Shown: positions 30,042-41,097 of the stretch, piece after piece | Position numbering within the stretch: the first letter of the stretch is position 1 | Layout: every line of letters begins with the position of its first letter | Origin: Pseudorhodoferax sp. Leaf274 | GTDB taxonomy: Bacteria > Pseudomonadota > Gammaproteobacteria > Burkholderiales > Burkholderiaceae_C | Length of the DNA: 64,000 bases | Direction of reading: 5' to 3' | Assembly (NCBI RefSeq): GCF_001422445.1 | Contig: NZ_LMNA01000008.1 | Location: 1-64,000, forward strand | The notes under the pieces: generated by a model | What the model saw: the letters and a program-made list of their open reading frames with translations, nothing else | Told to the model about the DNA's origin: nothing | Database searches by the model: none | Made by a program: the position numbers and the translations under genes

Positions 30042-30500
30042 GGGTTGGATCTGGGTGTGTTGTTCGGAATGGCGCCGGCCTGGCCCGCGAGGGCGGATTT
30101 TCGCGGAGCGCAGTCAGGCCATGCGGATCTTCGCCGCGGCGCTTGTCCCGTTGATGAAGCAGGCCACCCGTTGTGTGACGCCGCATGCGATTGGCGCCCC
30201 AAGCTCACACGGTGTCACGATTCTCCTGCCCGCGCGCAGCACCGAGAAAAGCGCCGCCCATTCTCCTGGACCGAATGGCCACAAAAATCCGCCGCGTCAT
30301 TTCGGATCACGCCTGCATCACGTTGAACCATTGAAAATCAAATACATAGAAAATAAATATTCAAGACGGAATATGACAAAATATCGCGTCAAACGATAAT
30401 CCCCAACTGGCGCCAATTCACACTCTTTATTCAAAAAAGAAAATCCAAGCACACGCCTAGCATTCATCCACTTCAAACCACTCGACCCAAGGAGTCACGG
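30042..30500. other. 459-bp intergenic region with AT-rich half
   Basis: No gene is evident here. The first roughly 280 bp have the GC-rich composition of the window and nothing recognisable. From about 30320 to 30480 the sequence becomes strongly AT-rich, with several A/T tracts, in sharp contrast to all surrounding DNA. This segment contains the promoter described separately and could act as a UP element or a site for nucleoid proteins such as H-NS-like or IHF proteins. Confidence 0.7.
30373..30400 (+). promoter_or_regulatory. Sigma-70-type promoter for the 30501-33013 operon
   Basis: ATGACA (30373-30378) and GATAAT (30395-30400) are separated by 16 bp and each differs from the consensus hexamer at one base. 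They lie in an AT-rich stretch that would favour melting. The predicted start near 30407 leaves about 94 nt of leader before the ATG at 30501, which has AAGGAG upstream. Confidence 0.55.
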
Positions 30501-31055
30501 ATGAATCCCATCACATCGGCCAAGGCGGCGGGCCTGGCGGCCCCGGCCCAGGCGGTACAGCGCGTCGGCAGCCAGCTTGCCAACGCCCGGCCCGTCGCGG
30601 CTGCCAGCACGGTCGTCTCGCTGAGCGCCCAGGGGCTCGACCGCCTGGGCAAGGAAGTCCAGGGCGCCGCCGGTGCGGCCCGCCAGCTTGCCGACAGCGC
30701 CGGCACCGCCGCCACGGCCGCGGTGCGCGGCGTGTCGGGCACGGTCGGCAGCGTGGTCGACAACGGCGTCTCCGTGGTGCACGCGGTGCAGGACGGGCTG
30801 CAAGCCGCCTGGGACGCCGGCGAGGACGCCGTCGAAGCCGTGGTCGACACCGTGGCCGATGCCGGCGCGGCCGTCTACGACGCGGCCGCCTCCGTGGTCA
30901 ACGGTGTGGGCTCGGCCATCGGCAGCGCGGCCGACGCGGTGGGCGATGCCGCATCGGACGTGGCCAGCGGCATTTCCTCCACGGTCGGGCGGGTCGGCCT
31001 GTACGCCGCCCAGGGCATCAACGCCGTGCGCCGGGGCATCGATGAGATCGTCTGA
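30501..31055 (+). CDS. Ala/Val/Gly-rich low-complexity protein
   Basis: A 184-residue protein dominated by Ala, Val, Gly, Asp and Ser. From about residue 60 it is built of loosely repeated helical units such as AVQDGLQAAWDAGEDAVEAVVDTVADAGAAVYDAA, which could form long amphipathic helices like those of LEA or phasin proteins. It has no signal peptide or clear membrane helix. It is the first gene of a four-gene operon with a lipoprotein, a FlgH-like protein and a chalcone-isomerase-like protein; its last 14 bp overlap the next gene. Function is not recognised. Confidence 0.7.
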   Translation: MNPITSAKAAGLAAPAQAVQRVGSQLANARPVAAASTVVSLSAQGLDRLGKEVQGAAGAARQLADSAGTAATAAVRGVSGTVGSVVDNGVSVVHAVQDGLQAAWDAGEDAVEAVVDTVADAGAAVYDAAASVVNGVGSAIGSAADAVGDAASDVASGISSTVGRVGLYAAQGINAVRRGIDEIV

Positions 31056-31671
31056 GCCCCGCCGGCCCCGCGCGGCGTTGGCCTGCGCCTGCGCCGCGGC
31101 GCTGCTGGGTGGCTGCAGCATCATCAGCCCCTGGCCGGCCTGGGAGGTCGTCAAGGGCGCGGGGGCGGTGGCCAGCCTGGCCCTCGAGCAGGCCGACAGC
31201 CAGGCCAGCAACACCGTCTACCACCTGCATGCGCCCACGCCGCAGCTGTGCATCGCGTTCAACCCGCAGGCCGAGGTCGCCGACCTGGTGCCGGCACTGC
31301 AGCTCTCGCTGCGCCGCCACCGCGTGGACAGCCGCGTCTACACCGACCTGCAGCAGGTGCCCGGCTGCAAGGTCTGGCTGCACTACGCGGCCTGGATCGA
31401 TTGGGACACCCCGCCGCTGACGCCGGCGCCGCGGCCCTTCATCAGTGCCGCCGCGCTCACGCTGCGCACCAGCGAAGGCCAGGTGCTCTCGTCCAGCCAC
31501 TACGTGATGGCCGACGGCATGCGCACCGACAAATGGGCCACGACGCGCGAGAAGATCGCGCCCGTCGTGACCGCCCTGGTCACCGGTGCAGAGAACGTCG
31601 GCTTCCTCAAATGCCTGAACGTCGCGCAGCGCGCGCAAGAGGAGTTCCCCCATGCACCGACCAACTGCTGA
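31042..31671 (+). CDS. Lipoprotein of unknown function
   Basis: A 209-residue predicted lipoprotein: LLGGC (about residues 21-25) is a clear lipobox after an Ala-rich core. The mature part has two further cysteines that may pair (near LCIAF and GCKVW) and ends in EEFPHAPTNC. A mixed alpha/beta fold is suggested by VADLVPALQLSLRRHRVDSRVYTDLQQ. The ATG at 31042 overlaps the previous gene by 14 bp in another frame, and its end overlaps the FlgH-like gene by 20 bp, so translation is coupled. I do not recognise a named family. Confidence 0.75.
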   Translation: MRSSEPRRPRAALACACAAALLGGCSIISPWPAWEVVKGAGAVASLALEQADSQASNTVYHLHAPTPQLCIAFNPQAEVADLVPALQLSLRRHRVDSRVYTDLQQVPGCKVWLHYAAWIDWDTPPLTPAPRPFISAAALTLRTSEGQVLSSSHYVMADGMRTDKWATTREKIAPVVTALVTGAENVGFLKCLNVAQRAQEEFPHAPTNC

Positions 31672-32374
31672 ACGGCCGCGCGGGCCGGCCTGGGCCGCCC
31701 TGCTCTGCACCGCGCTGGCCCTGCCCGGCTGCGCGCTGTTCCAGGCGCTGCCGGCCACGCCGGTGCAGCCCAGCTACGCCGCGCCCATCCCCAAGCCGCC
31801 GAACGTGGAGCGCGTGAACAACGGTGCCATCTACCAGCTCGGCCAGCCCATGGTGTTCTCCTATGCCGGGCGGGCCAAGCCACGGCGCATCGGCGACACG
31901 CTCAAGGTCGACATCGCCGAGAACCTGGCCAGCACCAACAAGATCGCCAACAGCACCAGCCGCGAGAACGCGGTCGCCAGCAAGGGGCCGGGCACCAGCG
32001 ACGACAGCTGGAGCATCCTCAAGGGCATCCTGAACCTGGACGTCACGGCCTCGGGCAGCGATTCGTACAAGGGCAGCGGCAGCGCCGAGAACAGCAGCAG
32101 CTTTACGGGCCAGCTGGCCGCCTCGGTCATCAACGTGCTGCCCAACGGCAACCTGCTGGTGGCCGGCGAGCGCAGCGTGCTGGTGCGCGGCGACTACACC
32201 ATGCTGCGCTTCTCCGGCATCGTCGACCCCAAGGACCTGCGCGACGGCAACGTCGTGGCCTCGGTCGACGTGGCGCAGGCGCGCGTGGAGGTTGGCGGCA
32301 AGGGCGACATCTCCGAGGCGGCCTCGCGCAGCTGGCTGCAGCGCGTGCTCACGAGCACGCTGTCGGTCTGGTAG
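31652..32374 (+). CDS. FlgH-like (flagellar L-ring) lipoprotein outside a flagellar cluster
   Basis: A 240-residue lipoprotein with lipobox LALPGC. The body resembles the flagellar L-ring protein FlgH: a GDTLKVDIAEN-type strand, a Ser/Gly-rich middle (about residues 115-150), INVLPNGNLLVAGERSVLVRGDYTMLRFSGIV, and a C-terminus with ARVEVGGKGDIS. FlgH normally forms the outer-membrane ring around the rod. Here no flagellar gene is present; the neighbours are an unknown lipoprotein and a chalcone-isomerase-like protein. It may be a paralogue that builds another outer-membrane ring. GAGGAG precedes the ATG, which overlaps the upstream gene by 20 bp. Confidence 0.75.
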   Translation: MHRPTAERPRGPAWAALLCTALALPGCALFQALPATPVQPSYAAPIPKPPNVERVNNGAIYQLGQPMVFSYAGRAKPRRIGDTLKVDIAENLASTNKIANSTSRENAVASKGPGTSDDSWSILKGILNLDVTASGSDSYKGSGSAENSSSFTGQLAASVINVLPNGNLLVAGERSVLVRGDYTMLRFSGIVDPKDLRDGNVVASVDVAQARVEVGGKGDISEAASRSWLQRVLTSTLSVW

Positions 32375-32392
32375 CCGCGCCGGGAGCACGAC

Positions 32393-33013
32393 ATGGCACT
32401 GCCCCGCTTTCGCAGGTTCCTGGCCACGGCCTGCGCCACGGCCGGCGCCATCGCCTGCCTGCCCGCGCTGCCGGCGGTCGACCTCGGCGACGTGACGCTG
32501 GAGGAATCGACCCAGGTCGGCGGCCACGACCTGAAGCTCAATGGCGCGGGCATCGGCAAACGGCTGGTGTTCAAGCTCTACGCCATGGGCCTGTACCTGC
32601 CCGCCCGCCAGCACCACGCCAACGAGGTGCTGGCCAGCGAGGGAGCGCGCCGCATGACCATCGTGCCGCTGCGCGACATCAGCGGCGACGATTTCTCCGA
32701 TGCCGTGATGCGCGACCTGTCGCCCGAACGCTTCGCCAGCCCCGAGGTGCTGCAGCAATTGGTCGGCCTGGCCGACGCCATCGGCCAGCGGCCCGGCGGC
32801 CTGCGCCGTGGCGACGTGCTGACGCTGGACTGGGTGCCCGGCACCGGCGCCGTGGTGGCGCTCAACCGCAAGCCGCTGGCGCCGCCGATGCGCAACGTGG
32901 CCGTCTACAACGCGCTGCTCATGGTCTGGCTGGGCGAGAAGCCGACCGACCCGGCGCTCAAGGCCAAGCTGCTCGGCGGCGCGTCGGCTGACGTGCGCGA
33001 GGCGCGGCTGTAG
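32393..33013 (+). CDS. Chalcone-isomerase-like exported protein
   Basis: A 206-residue protein with an N-terminal signal peptide (about residues 1-28) and the chalcone-isomerase-like fold pattern: VTLEESTQVGGHDLKLNGAGIGKRLVFKLYAMGLYLP, then RMTIVPLRDISGDDFSDAV and a C-terminal MRNVAVYNALLMVWLGEKPTDPALKAKLLG. In bacteria such proteins are mostly uncharacterised periplasmic fatty-acid or ligand binders rather than chalcone isomerases. It is the last gene of the FlgH-like operon, 18 bp after it, and is convergent with the cyclase-PilZ gene one base later. Confidence 0.82.
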   Translation: MALPRFRRFLATACATAGAIACLPALPAVDLGDVTLEESTQVGGHDLKLNGAGIGKRLVFKLYAMGLYLPARQHHANEVLASEGARRMTIVPLRDISGDDFSDAVMRDLSPERFASPEVLQQLVGLADAIGQRPGGLRRGDVLTLDWVPGTGAVVALNRKPLAPPMRNVAVYNALLMVWLGEKPTDPALKAKLLGGASADVREARL

Positions 33014-33014
33014 G

Positions 33015-34091
33015 TCAGCCCGCTCCCACCAGCAGCTGCACGAACATCTGGATCTTGGCGTTGGTCTCCACGCCGATGTGCGTGAACTCCAGGCCGGCCA
33101 GCAGGCGGCCCTCCTCGTGCTTGACCTTGGTCACGCGGGCGCGCACGTCGCCCACGTGGTAGTCCACCAGCGTCAGGTCGAAGGCCAGGGCCACCTCGTC
33201 CTGGGGGGCCAGCGGGCGCTCCAACTCGAGCAGCAGGCCGTGGTAGCCGACGTCGCGGATCAGCGCGCGCTGCGCGTCGCCCAGGGGCTGCTCGCCGTCG
33301 AGCCGGCGCAGGGTGCAGGGCACACGCACTTCCACGCGGTGGCTGCGGCGGAATTCCTGGCGCGGCACCTTCAGCCGCCGCGCCGCGATGGCGATCAGTT
33401 CGCGCACCTTGACCGGCAGGCTCTTGCCGGCCACGAACACCTCCTTGGGCTCGGTGGCCGAGGCCACGCCGTTGCAGCGCGCGTAGGTGTTCTCGCTGAT
33501 CAGCACCTGGCCGCGCAGGCTGAACGATTCGATGCGCGAGGCCAGGCTGACCTCGTTGCCGATGACGGCGTACTCCGAATAGGCCTGGCTGCCGAAGCGC
33601 CCGGCCATCACCATGCCGGTGTTCACGCCGATGCCCAGGTGCAGCTCGGGCATCTGGCGGCGCAGGTAGTGGTTGTTGAGGTCGCGCATGGCCAGCTGCA
33701 TCTCCACCGCGCAGCACAGCGCGCGCAGCACGTCGTCCTCGCGCGCGGTGGGGGCGCCGAACAGCACGGTCAGCGAATCGCCGTTGAACTTGTCGATCAC
33801 GCCCTCGTAGCGGAACACCACCTCCGAGAGCCTGGACAGGCACAGGTTCAGCATGGTCACGATGGTGCCGGCCGGCTGCGTGGCCGTCAGCGCCGTGAAG
33901 CCGCGCAGGTCGGCCACCAGGATGGTCACCTCGCGCTGTTCCACCGCCAGTTCGGTCGGCACGCCGCTGCGTTCGGCGCCGAGGATGGCGGCCAGTTCCG
34001 CCTGCACGGCCGGGGTCACCGGCGCCCGCGTCTCGCGCGCCAGCAGGGCCAGCACGCGGGCCAGTGCGGGGGGTTGTTCCGATGGGGTCAT
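33015..34091 (-). CDS. Class III nucleotide cyclase with C-terminal PilZ domain
   Basis: A 358-residue soluble protein. Residues about 48-235 form a class III adenylate/guanylate cyclase catalytic domain (REVTILVADLRGFTALT with a metal Asp, VIDKFNGDSLTVLFGAP, GIGVNTGMVMAGRFGS, EYAVIGNEVSLASRIE). Residues about 250-355 form a PilZ domain (RRSHRVEVRVPCTLRR is the RxxxR c-di-GMP motif, then a D/NxSxxG-like RDVGYHGLLLEL and GLEFTHIG). This suggests cAMP or cGMP synthesis controlled by c-di-GMP. Some cyclase-fold members are inactive, and the PilZ second motif is imperfect, so both activities need testing. It is convergent with the FlgH operon. Confidence 0.87.
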   Translation of the reverse strand: MTPSEQPPALARVLALLARETRAPVTPAVQAELAAILGAERSGVPTELAVEQREVTILVADLRGFTALTATQPAGTIVTMLNLCLSRLSEVVFRYEGVIDKFNGDSLTVLFGAPTAREDDVLRALCCAVEMQLAMRDLNNHYLRRQMPELHLGIGVNTGMVMAGRFGSQAYSEYAVIGNEVSLASRIESFSLRGQVLISENTYARCNGVASATEPKEVFVAGKSLPVKVRELIAIAARRLKVPRQEFRRSHRVEVRVPCTLRRLDGEQPLGDAQRALIRDVGYHGLLLELERPLAPQDEVALAFDLTLVDYHVGDVRARVTKVKHEEGRLLAGLEFTHIGVETNAKIQMFVQLLVGAG

Positions 34092-34364
34092 GCCGGGCCG
34101 TCCTTGCAGAGCTGCGTTGGGTGGCTCGCGGCAGGGCTGCCGGGCCGCGGCGCAGTATAGAGGCGCGACCGGCCGTTCCGCGCCCCCGCTTCACCCGGCC
34201 GCTGCGGGCGCGCGCCGCCGCTCTCCGACACCCGGCATAGGACGGGTCCTACACGAAGGCGGCGTGTCGATTTCTAGAATCACGGGCTTCATGCCTTCGA
34301 TATCCCTCCTCCAACCGCGCCGCTCTTCCTCGCGTGCCCTCGCCGGCAGCGCAAGGCAACGGCC

Positions 34365-37820
<3,456 letters not shown>

Positions 37821-37823
37821 CCC

Positions 37824-38648
37824 ATGTCCGACAGCACCTTCGACATCGAGATGGGCCTGCTCGTGGACGCCATCTACCTGCGTTGGCACTTCGACTTCCG
37901 CGGCTACGCGCAGGCCTCGCTCCGGCGCCGGCTCAAGGCGGCGATGGGGCGCTTCTCGTGCACCACGCTGTCGCAGCTGCAGGACAAGGTGCTGCACGAG
38001 CCGGAATTCTTCCCCGCGCTGATGGACTACCTCACGGTGCAGGTCAGCGAGATGTTCCGCGACCCGGACTACTTCCTCGCGCTGCGGCGCGAGGTGGTGC
38101 CGCTGCTGCGCACCTACCCTTCGCTCAAGGTCTGGGTGGCCGGCTGCAGCACGGGCGAGGAGGTGTACTCGCTGGCCATCCTGCTGCGCGAGGAAGGACT
38201 GCTCGAACGCACGCTGATCTACGCCACCGACATCAACCCGCAGGCGCTGCAGCAGGCCGAGGCCGGCGTGTACGAGCAGGACCGCATCGCGGGCTTCACG
38301 CTCAACCACCAGCGCGCCGGCGGCAAGACATCGCTGTCGGACTACTACACGGCCGCCTACGGCCGCGCGGTGTTCGACAAGAGCCTGCGCCGCAACGTGG
38401 TGTTCTCCGACCACAGCCTGGCGACGGACTCGGTGTTCGCCGAGATGCAGCTGGTCTCGTGCCGCAACGTGCTGATCTACTTCGACCGCGCGCTGCAGGA
38501 CCGTGCGCTCGGCCTGTTCCGCGACGCGCTGTGCCGCAAGGGCTTCCTCGGCCTGGGCAGCAAGGAGTCGCTGCGCTTCTCGGCCTGCGCCAGCGCGTTC
38601 ACGGACTTCGTGCGCGAGCAGCGCATCTTCCAGAAGATCGGCGGATGA
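37824..38648 (+). CDS. cheR: CheR-type protein-glutamate methyltransferase
   Basis: A 274-residue CheR methyltransferase with an N-terminal helical domain (about residues 1-75, containing the FRGYAQASLRRRLKAAM recognition-type helix) and a SAM-binding domain (VWVAGCSTGEEVYSLAI, IYATDINPQALQQA, and the late VSCRNVLIYFDR). It transfers methyl groups to glutamates on receptors. No MCP, CheA or CheW gene is nearby; the gene sits directly after a CHASE3 hybrid kinase and overlaps the start of cheB, so the substrate may be that kinase or an unlinked receptor. Confidence 0.93.
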   Translation: MSDSTFDIEMGLLVDAIYLRWHFDFRGYAQASLRRRLKAAMGRFSCTTLSQLQDKVLHEPEFFPALMDYLTVQVSEMFRDPDYFLALRREVVPLLRTYPSLKVWVAGCSTGEEVYSLAILLREEGLLERTLIYATDINPQALQQAEAGVYEQDRIAGFTLNHQRAGGKTSLSDYYTAAYGRAVFDKSLRRNVVFSDHSLATDSVFAEMQLVSCRNVLIYFDRALQDRALGLFRDALCRKGFLGLGSKESLRFSACASAFTDFVREQRIFQKIGG

Positions 38649-39262
38649 TGGACTCCCTGGCCCAACGTGTGGACGCCGTCGTCATCGGCGCCTCTGCCGG
38701 CGGCATCGAGGCGCTGTCGATCCTGTTGCCTGCGCTGCCGCCCGGCCTGCGCGCCGCGGTGTTCGTGGTGCAGCACCTGCCGCGCGACCGCGCCAGCCTG
38801 CTGGTCGACATCTTCGCGCCACGCTGCGCGGTGACGTTGCAGGAGGCGCAGGACAAGCTGCCCATCGAGCCCGGCAACGTCTACTTCGCGCCGCCCGACT
38901 ACCACCTGCTGCTGGACGCCGGCCCGCAGCTCGCGCTGTCCGTGGACGCGCCGGTGCACTACTCGCGCCCGGCCATCGACGTGCTGTTCCAGTCGGCCGC
39001 GGAACTGTATGGCCCGCGCCTGCTGGGCATCGTGCTGACGGGCGGCAACCAGGATGGCGCCGAGGGCCTGGCCGCCGTGCGCGCGGCCGGCGGCCTCACG
39101 GCCGTGCAGGACCCGGCCGATGCCCAGATGCCGCTGATGCCCGAATGCGCGCTGGCCAAGGGCCCGGCCGACTTCGTGCTGCCGCTGCGCGCGCTGGCCC
39201 ACCTGCTGGGTACGCTGGACGCCGCCTCGCGCCAGGCCACCTCCGCGCGGAGCGCCGCATGA
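38645..39262 (+). CDS. cheB: CheB-type methylesterase, catalytic domain only
   Basis: A 205-residue stand-alone CheB catalytic domain without a receiver. The catalytic triad is Ser17 (GASAGG), His44 (VVQHLP) and Asp137 (NQDGAEG). It removes methyl esters or deamidates glutamines on methylated sensors, counteracting CheR. The ATG at 38645 overlaps the cheR stop and its own stop overlaps the ATG of the receiver-kinase at 39259. Absence of a receiver implies that its activity is set by another means, for example by the flanking hybrid kinases. Confidence 0.92.
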   Translation: MMDSLAQRVDAVVIGASAGGIEALSILLPALPPGLRAAVFVVQHLPRDRASLLVDIFAPRCAVTLQEAQDKLPIEPGNVYFAPPDYHLLLDAGPQLALSVDAPVHYSRPAIDVLFQSAAELYGPRLLGIVLTGGNQDGAEGLAAVRAAGGLTAVQDPADAQMPLMPECALAKGPADFVLPLRALAHLLGTLDAASRQATSARSAA

Positions 39263-40461
39263 ACCCGCCCCGCCCCTTCGCCGCCCGCGACGCGCACCCG
39301 GCCGAGCGCGCGGAGCCGATCAAGTGCCTGATCGTCGACGACCTCGACGAGAACCTGCTCGCGCTGGCCGCGCTGCTGCAGAGCGAGGACGTCGAGGTGC
39401 TGCAGGCCCGCTCGGGCACCGAGGCACTGGAGCTGCTGCTGCAGCACGAGGTGGCGCTGGCGCTGGTCGACGTGCAGATGCCCGAGATGGATGGCTTCGA
39501 GCTGGCCGAGATGATGCGCGGCATCGAGCGCACGCGGCACGTGCCCATCATCTTCGTGACCGCCGGCACGCGCGATGCGCAGCGCATGTTCCGCGGCTAC
39601 GAGGCCGGCGCGGTGGACTTCCTCTACAAGCCGGTGGAGCCGCACGTGCTGTGCGGCAAGGCCGGCGTGTTCTTCCAGCTCTACCGGCAAAAGCAGCAGC
39701 TGGCCCGCCACCTGCAGGAACGCACCGAGACGCTGCGCCTGCAGGAGCTGTTCACCGCCGTGCTGGGGCATGACCTGCGCGGCCCGCTGTCGGCCATCAC
39801 CACCGCGGCCGAGCTGCTCATGCGCCGGCCCGATGAGGCCACGCGCACGGTGGCCCAGCGCCTGTTCCGCAGCGGCCAGTGGATGGGCCGCATGATCGAA
39901 GACATGCTGGACCTCACGCGCACGCGCCAGGGCGGCGGCATGCCCATGGACAGCGAGCGCTTCGACCTCGGCGCGCTGGCCGAACGCGTGGTGCAGGAGC
40001 GCCAGAGCACCTGGCCCGACAAGCAGGTGCTGCTGGAGCGCCAGGGCGACCTGCAAGGCGACTGGGACGAGGACCGGCTCACGCAGGTGCTGTCCAACCT
40101 GGTCGGCAACGCGCTGCGCCATGGCAACGATGCGCCCGTGCAGGTGGAGCTCGACGGCCGCCAAGCCACCAGCGTGCGCCTGTCGGTGCGCAACGGCGGC
40201 GAGATCCCGGCCGACGTGCTGCCGCACATCTTCGACCCCTTCCGCAGCGGCCGTGCGCGTGCCGAGGAAGCCCCCTCGCGGCGCGCCGGCACGCGCAACG
40301 AAGGCCTGGGGCTGGGCCTGTACATCGTGCGCGAGATCGTGCGCGCGCATGGCGGGCAGCTGCAGGTGGAATCGTCCGCGGGCCGCACCAGCTTCAACGT
40401 GGCCCTGCCGCGCGCACCGCAGGCCGTGGCCAGCGCACCCGGGCTGGGCACGCTGCCCTAG
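39259..40461 (+). CDS. Receiver-histidine kinase (REC-HisKA-HATPase)
   Basis: A 400-residue soluble kinase with an N-terminal receiver (CLIVDDLDENL, Asp in LALVDVQMPEMDG near residue 76, Lys in LYKPVEP near 127), a short helix, HisKA with His170 in LGHDLRGPL, and HATPase_c (NLVGNALRHG, VRNGGEIP in place of the usual DxGxGI, GLGLGLYIV). The replaced N/G residues in the ATP lid may weaken catalysis. It ends the operon 34365-40461 and is coupled to cheB by an ATGA overlap. Confidence 0.9.
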   Translation: MNPPRPFAARDAHPAERAEPIKCLIVDDLDENLLALAALLQSEDVEVLQARSGTEALELLLQHEVALALVDVQMPEMDGFELAEMMRGIERTRHVPIIFVTAGTRDAQRMFRGYEAGAVDFLYKPVEPHVLCGKAGVFFQLYRQKQQLARHLQERTETLRLQELFTAVLGHDLRGPLSAITTAAELLMRRPDEATRTVAQRLFRSGQWMGRMIEDMLDLTRTRQGGGMPMDSERFDLGALAERVVQERQSTWPDKQVLLERQGDLQGDWDEDRLTQVLSNLVGNALRHGNDAPVQVELDGRQATSVRLSVRNGGEIPADVLPHIFDPFRSGRARAEEAPSRRAGTRNEGLGLGLYIVREIVRAHGGQLQVESSAGRTSFNVALPRAPQAVASAPGLGTLP

Positions 40462-40477
40462 CAGGCCGGCGGCCTGC
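40461..40477 (+). terminator. Possible terminator hairpin after the CheR/CheB operon
   Basis: Arms GCAGGCC (40461-40467) and GGCCTGC (40471-40477) with a 3-base loop begin on the last base of the stop codon. No T run follows, so this could simply be a GC-rich hairpin; it marks the end of the operon but termination is not certain. Confidence 0.3.
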
Positions 40478-40580
40478 CGTGCGCAGGCCGGCCCCACGCC
40501 GGCAGGACGCGGCGCGCCTGTCCTACAGCGCGCAGCGCGTGCGGCCCCAAGCTTGGAGGCTTCACCCAATCGGAGACACC

Positions 40581-40943
40581 ATGACCCTGTTCCGCCACCG
40601 CCACGGCCTGCATGCCGCAGGCGCCATCGCCCTCGTCGCCCTGCTGGCCGCCTGCCAGCGCAACGAAGCGCCCACTCCGGGCGTGTCGGGCAACACCGCC
40701 AATCCACCCGCCACCAGCGCGAGCGCGCCGCCGGCCATGCCCAGCGCACCCGACAGCACCAGCGGCACGGGCAAGAGCCCGGGCATGGACACGCCATCGG
40801 GCAGCAGCGGCGCGGGCGGCACCATGCCCGCACCCACGCCGGACGCCGCGCAGAGCCCGGCTTCGGCCATGCCGGCCATCCCGCCGGCCAGCGCGCCGGG
40901 CACCTCGGCACCCATGCCGTCCGCCTCGACGCCAGGGGGCTGA
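40581..40943 (+). CDS. Small Pro/Ser/Ala-rich lipoprotein
   Basis: A 120-residue protein with a lipobox (LLAACQ at about residues 21-26) after a short hydrophobic core. The rest is a low-complexity Pro/Ala/Ser/Gly/Met linker with no recognisable fold, for example SGTGKSPGMDTPSGSSGAG. It is probably an anchored, extended envelope protein similar to entericidin-like or stress-induced lipoproteins of Burkholderiales. A TCCTACA motif lies about 55 bp upstream. GGAG precedes the ATG (CGGAGACACC). Confidence 0.6.
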   Translation: MTLFRHRHGLHAAGAIALVALLAACQRNEAPTPGVSGNTANPPATSASAPPAMPSAPDSTSGTGKSPGMDTPSGSSGAGGTMPAPTPDAAQSPASAMPAIPPASAPGTSAPMPSASTPGG

Positions 40944-41097
40944 AGCCGGTCGGAAGCGTCCTACCGGTGCTTGGCGCCGATGCCGGCCCGCAGCGCGCGG
41001 CCGGCGCCGCAACCTGATGTCCACGGCCCCGGCAGTTGAAAAGCGCGCAGCACGCACTGCCGGTTTCCTCCACCGCAATGCACAGGAGCACAGCAAG

